From positions 5,836,559 to 5,900,558 of the forward strand of contig CM076658.1 of NCBI GenBank assembly GCA_038496675.1: a stretch of 64,000 nucleotides of DNA, in the 5' to 3' direction. Under the pieces are notes generated by a model, which was given only the letters and a program-made list of their open reading frames with translations, ran no database searches and was not told where the DNA came from. Below are positions 56,467 to 64,000 of the stretch, in pieces. Source of the DNA: Rachycentron canadum (Eukaryota > Chordata > Actinopteri > Carangiformes > Rachycentridae). The position numbers and the translations under genes were made by a program. Position 1 is the first letter of the stretch; every line of letters begins with the position of its first letter.

Positions 56467-59400
56467 GTGAGTGTTAATGAAATGGAGACGGTCAGTCTTA
56501 TTTTTTCTGGTCTTGACAGTTAGCCTGCTAGCTACAGTCATTAGCTTGCTTTAGCTAAGCTAGCCAGTACACTAAATTAACGAGGCTGGGAATGCTGTAT
56601 ATGTGTGTGGCGATTGGTGGCTTAATTTCAACTTATCATAGCTGTTATGTTGTCATGCTTGAACACTACACCGCTGTCTGTGCGTGCTCAGTTGGAAAGC
56701 GGCGTCGCTGTTAGCTAGCTAGTGGCTACACAGGCCGAGCTAACGATATAACGTCACGGTCAGTTGCTGCAGTTTTGGGAAGGATTTCACCTTTTTCCCC
56801 CAATGGACAACCACCGTTTTCTCTGTTGACAGCACGGACAGTGGTCCCTACATGATGTTGGGCCGGTGGGGTCTGGTTGCCATTCATAAATCCCTTGGAG
56901 TCCTGCGGGTTATTTTAGGAGCCGACTCAGCTCGTGGGTGCCAGCTTCACCTCACGCCGCAGGCTGCTCCATTTTTAGGACAGAGTGGTCCTCAGGTGCT
57001 CCAGTACAGGAGTGGACCTTGGTACTGGGAAGTTGGAGTATGACAGTTCACCAGTGTTGGCAGATTCATAATTTTAAGACGCGAGTTTTCCAAGGATCCA
57101 GCGGACACCTGTGTTTCCGCAGGGGTTAGCAGGTGTCCATTGATGGCAGTGATGATACGATAGAGAAATGAGCAAGTCAGTCGAAGTTAAATTCAAGGAA
57201 GCCCTGCAGGTTGTGCAATAAACATTAGGGATTATTAGACACATCCATATGCCTTAAAGAGTCTGTAGCCATTAGAGCTGCAAAGGGTAGTTGACGAATT
57301 GATTAGTTGATTGGCAGATAAATTATTTACCACTACTTTGCTAATTGATTTGGCCTTTTAGCAATTTATCAAGATAAGATTACTTAAAAAAAAAAAAATG
57401 CCACACGTTTTCTGTTTCTAGCTGTTATAATGGAAGGATCAATGCTTTTCTTTCTTTTACATCACAATCATCTGAATAACTTCAGACCTCTCTCACACAA
57501 AACAAGATATAAGACCTCAACCTGGGCTCTACAACTCGCGGTTGGTGTTTGATTTCCAGTATTCTTGATATTCTCTTGAAAAACAATTAGAAAAATTATT
57601 GGCAGATTATTTAAGATGAAAATTATCCTTAGTTTCAGCCTTGAGGTACAGTGAAGCAGAATTTCATTACAATTCTGTAAAATCTCAGTTCTCTGACTGG
57701 ACAAGTACAGTTATACTTTCCAATTGCAAACTAAAGTATGGAGGGAATCTGAATGATAATTCTTAGCTATGAATCTTATTATTACAGGACAGACACACTA
57801 GGGGTGAGATAGAAAGGGGCACTTGCAAGTTGCAAGAATATATGATGAAATGACATGATGTTTTACCTTCGACTGTGTTTATTATTAGGTTCACAGTGTA
57901 AGATGTCAAGTATCTCTACCGTTTGTCTATGATTGTCCTTCGAGATTATTGATCTAAGTTACCTGCAGGCTGTAGGTATCACTCAGATGAAGAGTTGTTG
58001 TTGAAACACTGATTTATAGATGTATTAATAAAACCTTTCGTCAGAGTTAAGAGTGTGTAACCCTCTGTTCCACCTGCATTTATAGGGTGTCTCTGCAAGA
58101 GCAATGCTGTATTTTTACTATGATTAAACACTGTGTGTATGACTGGCTCACACAGTCACAGGGTGTTTGTTTTGCAGGGCTGTGTTGATACCAGTTTTAG
58201 ATATCTGAACATTCAAGGTTCAGTTTTGCTTGGAGTATACTGGAGCTTTAAGGTGAAAGATTAATTCCATAAACTACAGCACACTAAAGCATATGTCTGC
58301 ATATTTACAATGGCAATCAGCTTCCAGTTTCATATCAAATTGCACTGGATCAAGCCAAATCACACTGCCCTAGCCAAATGAAAAAGAGCACGAAATGTGT
58401 TTATTGGCTGCCAGGAATTGTAAGAACTTATTCTTTTACTGAGTTAATTGTACATGCAAGTTACTCAAATCCTTTTCACTAAGTTACACAGTGGACAGCG
58501 GAGCTAATTACTATCAGTCAGATTGTCAGCACAGGGAGGTGTTTTGGCACCAGCACTGGTCCAGAACTGATTATGACATTTTAAGTGCTGCCTTTGGTCT
58601 TGCAGAATGTTTTAGGGTATTAACATCTGTACCAGGTGAAACAGTGTAAGACTGTTTCACCTGGTGGGGGTTATAAAAAGGTCTTTTTGCATGGTTCATT
58701 GAATGGGTGGCCTAGTTGAATAAGTACCTCAGTCCTGTGAGGCACTGTTCATCAAAAGGCACATAGTTACCGTGAGTGACAGTTTGAAGGTTTCTTACAT
58801 GAGGCACCTGCTGTAAAGTCACACGCTACTGGGCATGTTGCTGGTGTTGTGGGATTGTACCAGTCATAGGAGGCCAGGTGAGGGCCTGGTCCACCGGTTT
58901 GGTGAGGATTTGGAGCATGGATCAACCTCTAAAATGTGGATCTGTAGAGCGAAGGAGGGACATGGGAGAAGCCTGACTGACTCATTTCACAAAGCATGAA
59001 ATGTGCTGGGACGTGATGTGATTCGAATGAGCAAAGAGCAAAGATCCACGGATTTTTGAAAGCAGGCATTTACCAGTCAGCTAGAAAGTCAGATAGTCAT
59101 AAAAAATGAGTGAGTGATCAGAAACATAGTTAAGATGAAAAAATATCCTGTTTTTCTTTGTTTCAGTGGAAATGGCTCTGCCAAAATGGCTTTGTGCTTT
59201 CAGTGTTATCAAGTTAATTAGTCTGGAGCCTTTATTCTGTTGTAAATGACAAAACAAATAAATCTAAGAAAGTCATGTGACATAAAATCACCTACAGCAC
59301 AGTTGCCAAGAGAAAAAATATCTGGTTTTCTGAAGGAGGTGAGAGTTAATGCTGCAAACCCTGACAAATACCTTCCTCAGTGGTAAAACAAGTGTACTCA

Positions 59401-62400
59401 TTCAAGGTAACACATTATGTACATCCGCCAAGCTGTTAAACATGAGAGAGCAAATAAAAGAGGCAAAGAGCGCTGCAGGACATTGACCCATACAAGGTCT
59501 GATGGATTCTGGGCAGTAGAGAAGAGTGCGACAAATCAAACTGTCCTGGCGAAACCTCAACATCCTTTACTACAATGTCAAGAATGGAAGTCATATATCT
59601 CTGCCTCACTTTACTATACTTTTCTGTGACAAAGAGTGTCAGAGGTGTCTTGGAGTCTTTTTATAGAGCACTGTTCACTTCAGCCTGCTCTTGATCTTGA
59701 GAATAAATATCAGCATAATAGAGTGCTAAAGGTTCATAAATGATCTTTTTACTAATTTTATGGCAGAGAAAAAAATAAAACTTCTGATGTTTCTCTCTGC
59801 AGCTTAATATTATATTTTCTGCTTTGTCAGACTTTTCATTTCCACTTTTCTTAGTAGCCTTTCATTTGTCATTTTGCTTTTCCTACTAAAAATAACTATA
59901 AATTATTATGACTATAAATGCAGGAACTCCCTAATTATGTATAAACTTGATTTGGCCCAAAATACCTTTCATATCCCTTTTGGTGCTCAAACCTCAGTTT
60001 GTGAAATGTGGAGATGTGACTGTAATAATATCCTGCATCTTTAGCTCAGTTCATCTTGTGAGGACATGATTCCTAACCCTTCTTTGTCCTCCCCCCTTTT
60101 TCATCTCAGGTGCTGGAGACCAGGGCTTGTTTACGTCTCTCTACACATCATTGGCCCAACAACTTCCCAGGGAGCCAATGGAATGGAGGAGGTCAGTATT
60201 GTCCTGCTGAATGTATTGTGGAAAAAACACAGTATTAATCTTCATTGTGAGGCGCAATTGTTGTTGACTTTGTGTTAGAGAGGTCTACAGTTATTTTGGA
60301 GGGTTTAATTGCTGGGCTACTCTTAAAATATTTGTCCAAGCTCCCATTGATGTTGGTGGGTACAGGTGGTGCAACATTGAACACCATTACACATTTTTAA
60401 TTTCTTACATAACCAAAAGACATAAATGCATTAAACATTTATAATAAAAGAGGAGCAGCAGTGATTGATGAGTGTACATAAACATAAAACTGTTCATTAA
60501 CTGTGAGAGTTTAGATTTTAATTGTACTGAACATGGGCAACAAATCATATGGGTGTGCAGGGTCAGAAACGATGTCCCTCGCTCTCTTCAGTATCCTCTT
60601 TACTTTCTGATAGAGACATTTAATGACGGGGTGGGAGTGCTGGTGATTTTAGGATGAGTTATATCACTGTGATGATATATTGCTGTAGATTATTTAAGGA
60701 TGCTTCCTGTGATGACTGAATGGAAATGGAGTAGGATATATGGGTTCACCTTGAATTTTATGAGCTGAAATGGGAGGCAAAGTCTTGTTGGGCTTTTTAA
60801 TATGATGTCTGCATTGATATTCTATTTAAGGTTCTAACTTATGAGTGCCAAGAAATTTTAACAAGTCAGTGAAGGATACCAGTCATGACTCAGTCTTGAT
60901 GTGTGGCATACATTGGTTTGGATACGTTCTGATCCATGACCAGGCTGAATGTACCTGGACACTGTGGTGCCAGTTTTGGTTTTTGAAGAATGAGATTATT
61001 AGTTGTCAAAATATATGAAGTTTAAGTAAATGTTTGATATTGTACATCCTGGGTTCTTATTGTTGCTGTTTTGCTATATGCTTCTAAAATGCAAGTGTTT
61101 CTCTTGTCTCAAATCAAAAGGGCAGTATTAGTGAAAACAATGACTGAATTTTTCTTTAAACAAACAAAGCTCCTAATAAAGCTTCTGTCCAGTGACAGAA
61201 TCAGGGATAAGTGTTTGTGTTTATTTTAGCATTTATGGACTTGAATGTTGAGCTTAGATCTGTGAAAGATTCAGGCATAGGTATCCCATAGATATAATAT
61301 ATTTTTCCTGAGGTAATGCATTGCATATAACAGCATTTAATTGATCTGATAAAACTCTGCTGTCTTTCCCGTACAGGACATATGGCCGTGCACCAAAAAT
61401 GATCCACCTTGAAGCTAATTTTGTCCAGTTTAAAGAGGATCTCCTGCCCAAGGAGGGCAACAAGGCTCTTCTCACTTTCCCCTTCCTCCACATCTACTGG
61501 ACTGACTGCTGTGTGAGTAACTTTACATCACAAAGGCACACACACGCTGCTCAACAACCTTAATCATTCAGGCACTCAGCACTTTAACTGACAGCACAGT
61601 GAAAATAAGGTATTACGCTGTGTTCAGCGTTGAGTGTTGTTAGTCGTGATGTTGACATGTACAATGAATGAGATCACAGAGAGCAATTTTGGAGAGTTAA
61701 AATTAGAGGTTAAATGTTCTGTGTAGGTAGCTGGAGGAACAGAACCATGAGAGAGTTTGTTTGGTCCACATATTTCCAGGATAAGCAAACATATCTTCTT
61801 GTCTATACTCTAAGAATAGATTAGTACTCGTTACCATATCTGGGCAAAAATAGGTCACAGACAGCTCCATATGCAAGATATGGAAACTCCTGGGAGATGC
61901 ACAAGATAGGCAAGTTCACTAAGTTAATAATGTTGGTGATAATGCTTAATAGCATTTTAAAATGTACCAAAGTTAAAAGTTGAACTTTATGTGGATGGAA
62001 GTGGAAAATAATCAGTTTACAAATGCTCCTGTGTTGTTGTGCACGTTCTCATTTGATGCACCTTTACGAGTCACCAGGTTAAAGTTAACTTGAGGTGTAC
62101 TTTAGGAGACAGGTCAGGAAAAGCAGAGGGCTGAAAAACAAGAAGAGAAGCAGGAACCTGCTGCTGCTGACTGAGCAGCTGTTTAGTTCACAGAAGTGCT
62201 GTCCTCAGCCCGTGACTCATGACATTTCCTCAGGATTGGGCCTCCGGTGTGGGAGCAGTTAGCATGTGTGATCACGCTGTATGGACACAGTAATGTTAAC
62301 GCCTCAACAGTATTACAAATGAAATGATAGACCTGTTATAAAACCGATCTCTGTGATACTTGGACTGTAAAGTTTTTGTTGAGACTGTGCAAAGTGGTGT

Positions 62401-63950
62401 TTTATAATCAGGTCAATGGTCGCTGGATATCTAAATCGTGCAAACAGATTCTTTAGATTAATTTGTTCTATGTGTTAATTTTACCACAAACAGTTCAACT
62501 TTACACACAACTTCATTTTGGTTTGGTGGACTATTCTGTACTGTCCTGTAATATCCCAAACACTTCCTCTGTTGAAAGGTGGTGCAGGGTTTCCTGACTT
62601 GTCCTCTCTCACCTAGAGTTATGGAGATGTCAGGGAAGCACAGCCTGTGTGCACCCACACAATGTTAACAGTCCTAGCAGAGTGACTATGGTGGACAGAC
62701 ACTGCTGCCTCCTCCTCTCCACTACACACAGTAGGACTGGTGGTGAATGAGGACAGGTGGGCAGCGAGGTAGACGTTGGTTCAGACAGTGAGCTGTGACC
62801 CAGCTATAAAACCACAGAATACCAACTGTTCACACGTAACATCTGTATTTGTATTCAAATGTCATTAGACAGTTATTTTACTGCTGAAATAATTCACAGG
62901 CAGCTTCTGCACCGAACTGTTGAGCTTGTTAACATCAACTGTAGCAACCAAGAAAGTGAGCATTAAAGAGAATGGATCCATCCACACTCAGCTGACTGTG
63001 GGAGGCAGTGGCACCTTTATCAAGAACAGTCAGACAGAAATAATCAGCCAGTGTAACTGAAAACACTTGTGGGTTTTCCATGGGTGTGCACACTCCTAAA
63101 CAAACAAGTGATAAGCTGTATAAAAACTCACTAAATCTAAATTCAAATCAATAAATCCATCAAAGAAAAACGTGTGAATAAAGTGAACGCATTTCTATTA
63201 ACTTGCAGTGTCATTCAACTGATCATAAGCCAAACAAGCTGTAACAACAAGTTCACCTCCTTAACACCGGGTTTCATTCCTCACTGTCAGTGCACACAAA
63301 ACACTTTGATCAAGCAGCAGTGTTGCACCAGTTCACACAGTAAATCCCAGTTGCAACATTTCATATCCTGTAGGTTGAGGTGTCATAAAATGTGAACTTG
63401 TTGTTCAGCATTCTTTCTGTAGTTTCAGTCTAATGAGGAAACATCCGCATTGGGTGCAACATCCAGGTCAAGTACCTTTTTCCTTTTCCTTCCTTCCTGA
63501 TGATCATTATGTTTTGTCTTTCCAAAAATTCCTCAGAGGAGTTCTTGGTAAGGAATGTGTCTGAAACAATACCTCGCTTCAACAGTGTGCAGCATCAGTT
63601 ACATACTGTATTTCTCCATATGTATATATGGTCACATGATTGAACAGTTATTTCATAATACTCTGTGGTTTTTGTTGAGATACCTGTTTGTTTTCATTTT
63701 TTTAAAGGTGAAGAATCCCTGAATCATGAATGGATTGTGCTTTGTTGTAGGACACAGAGGCATATAAGAGCATGGTAAAGGAGGACATGATGCGCTGGCA
63801 GAACAGCTTGCGGGCCCACGGCTCAGCAGACTGGGTCATCATCGTTGTGGAGACCAACGACACTAAGAAGAAGAACAAGACCAACATCCTGCCTCGGTCG
63901 TCCATCGTGGACAAGATCCGGAGTGATTTTTGCAACAAACAGAATGACAG
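56406..63950 (+). CDS. trappc10: TRAPPC10, N-terminal four coding exons (3'-partial)
   Basis: Coding exons are 56406-56466, 60110-60191, 61377-61512 and 63751-63950, with consistent phases, giving the first 159 residues; the gene continues beyond the window. The reading gives IIYTMENKPIVTCAGDQ, FTSLYTSLAQQLPREPMEWR, YGRAPKMIHLEANFVQFKED, LLTFPFLHIYWTDCC and KKKNKTNILPRSSIVDKIR. These match the TRAPPC10 (TMEM1/Trs130) N-terminus almost residue for residue; human TRAPPC10 is about 1259 residues. Family knowledge: TRAPPC10 is a TRAPPII-specific subunit, with TRAPPC9, of the Rab-GEF/tethering complex at the trans-Golgi and endosomes. The start ATG is the first one in frame and matches the mammalian protein in position; the N-terminus here is a few residues shorter (MECQEEKP). 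Confidence 0.95.
57270..57640 (+). repeat. AT-rich dispersed element, copy 4
   Basis: Starts TAGAGCTGCAAAGGGTAGTT and GAATTGATTAGTTGATTGGC, has a poly-A-like interruption near 57386, and ends with TTATTGGCAGATTATTTAAG and AAAATTATCCTTAGTTTCAG. This is the same head and tail style as the copies near 20740 and 44385. Confidence 0.65.
58631..58665. repeat. Perfect 15-bp-stem hairpin in trappc10 intron 1
   Basis: ACCAGGTGAAACAGT and ACTGTTTCACCTGGT are exact reverse complements around a GTAAG loop. Each arm contains a CAGGTG/CACCTG E-box. It is GC-balanced rather than AT-rich, so chance is less likely than for AT palindromes. Confidence 0.95.
60110..60191 (+). CDS. trappc10: trappc10 exon 2
   Basis: Encodes AGDQGLFTSLYTSLAQQLPR and EPMEWR. 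The acceptor is TTTCATCTCAG and the donor GAG|GTCAGT, phase 1 in and phase 2 out. Confidence 0.95.
60192..61376 (+). other. trappc10 intron 2
   Basis: About 1.2 kb with no recognisable gene or repeat. Confidence 0.85.
61377..61512 (+). CDS. trappc10: trappc10 exon 3
   Basis: Encodes TYGRAPKMIHLEANFVQFKE and LLPKEGNKALLTFPFLHIYW, ending DCC|GTGAGT. The acceptor is TTTCCCGTACAG. Confidence 0.95.
61513..63750 (+). other. trappc10 intron 3
   Basis: About 2.2 kb with no recognisable gene. The acceptor at its right end is TTTGTTGTAG. Confidence 0.85.
63751..63950 (+). CDS. trappc10: trappc10 exon 4
   Basis: Encodes DTEAYKSMVKEDMMRWQNSL, HGSADWVIIVVETNDTKKKN and KTNILPRSSIVDKIRSDFCN, ending at ACAG|GTGAGG in phase 2. 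The gene runs off the window after this. Confidence 0.95.
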
Positions 63951-64000
63951 GTGAGGAGACTGACACTGTGAGCAAGTCGCTTTAGTTGAAAATGGCAGAA

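Larger units (their letters stand above)
56467..60109 (+). other. trappc10 intron 1
   Basis: Its first 300 bases remain CpG-rich, as in a promoter-proximal intron. It holds a dispersed-element copy (about 57270-57640) and the perfect hairpin at 58631-58665. ORFs here (for example 56852-57043) are not conserved-looking. Confidence 0.85.

Noticed and set aside
56852..57129. Two overlapping 63-codon frames just after trappc10 exon 1.
   Set aside because: They lie in the CpG-rich start of intron 1. They are not in phase with trappc10 and no matching splice sites were found.
1..64000. CRISPR arrays, prokaryotic operons, integrated viruses and rRNA/tRNA genes.
   Set aside because: No spaced direct-repeat array, no polycistronic layout, no viral gene motifs and no tRNA-like cloverleaf were seen; everything fits vertebrate nuclear DNA.

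Overview
The window is vertebrate nuclear DNA, almost certainly from a ray-finned fish. Coding sequence is split into exons with canonical GT-AG borders, the proteins are vertebrate-specific orthologues, introns are short to moderate, and the intergenic DNA carries teleost-type repeats: a decayed Tc1-family transposon, several copies of an AT-rich dispersed element, and many CA, GATA and poly-A tracts. No bacterial, viral, CRISPR or operon-like feature was seen.

Five protein-coding genes are supported. (1) At 2575-7385 (+) lie the last two exons of an ANKRD50-family gene (STAND/NACHT-like NTPase plus 17 visible ankyrin repeats); its 5' exons are outside the window. (2) At 14700-17461 (-) is a two-coding-exon gene for an 886-residue coiled-coil plus NHL-repeat protein whose NHL domain resembles TRIM32, but with no RING or B-box; a likely non-coding first exon ends at 20405. 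(3) At 26250-40437 (-) is a complete fhip1b (FAM160A2) gene, 11 coding exons, 1161 residues, with 5' UTR exons probably at about 45.5 and/or 48.5 kb. (4) At 50840-55060 (+) is a complete cnga4 gene, 7 coding exons, 728 residues, a cyclic-nucleotide-gated channel subunit with an unusually long charged tail. (5) From 56406 (+) is the start of trappc10 (first four coding exons), running off the right edge.

Layout: ankrd50-like and the NHL gene converge; the NHL gene and fhip1b are tandem on the minus strand; fhip1b and cnga4 are divergent, the same head-to-head order as human FHIP1B-CNGA4 on 11p15.4; cnga4 and trappc10 are tandem, only about 1.35 kb apart. The genes do not form one pathway. FHIP1B (dynein adaptor complex on early endosomes), ANKRD50 (endosome recycling) and TRAPPC10 (Golgi/endosome tethering) are all trafficking proteins, but I see no sign that this clustering is functional.

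The most notable sequence-level observations are: three fhip1b splice sites at or within about 15 bases of pure (TG)n tracts, one directly abutting the acceptor AG; the long charged extension of cnga4; a perfect 15-bp-stem hairpin in trappc10 intron 1; palindromic ETS/STAT-like and YY1-like sites near gene starts; and the RING-less TRIM32-like gene. I did not find a convincing wholly new system. Exon borders were read by eye, checked for phase, and compared with remembered human proteins; no database search was run.
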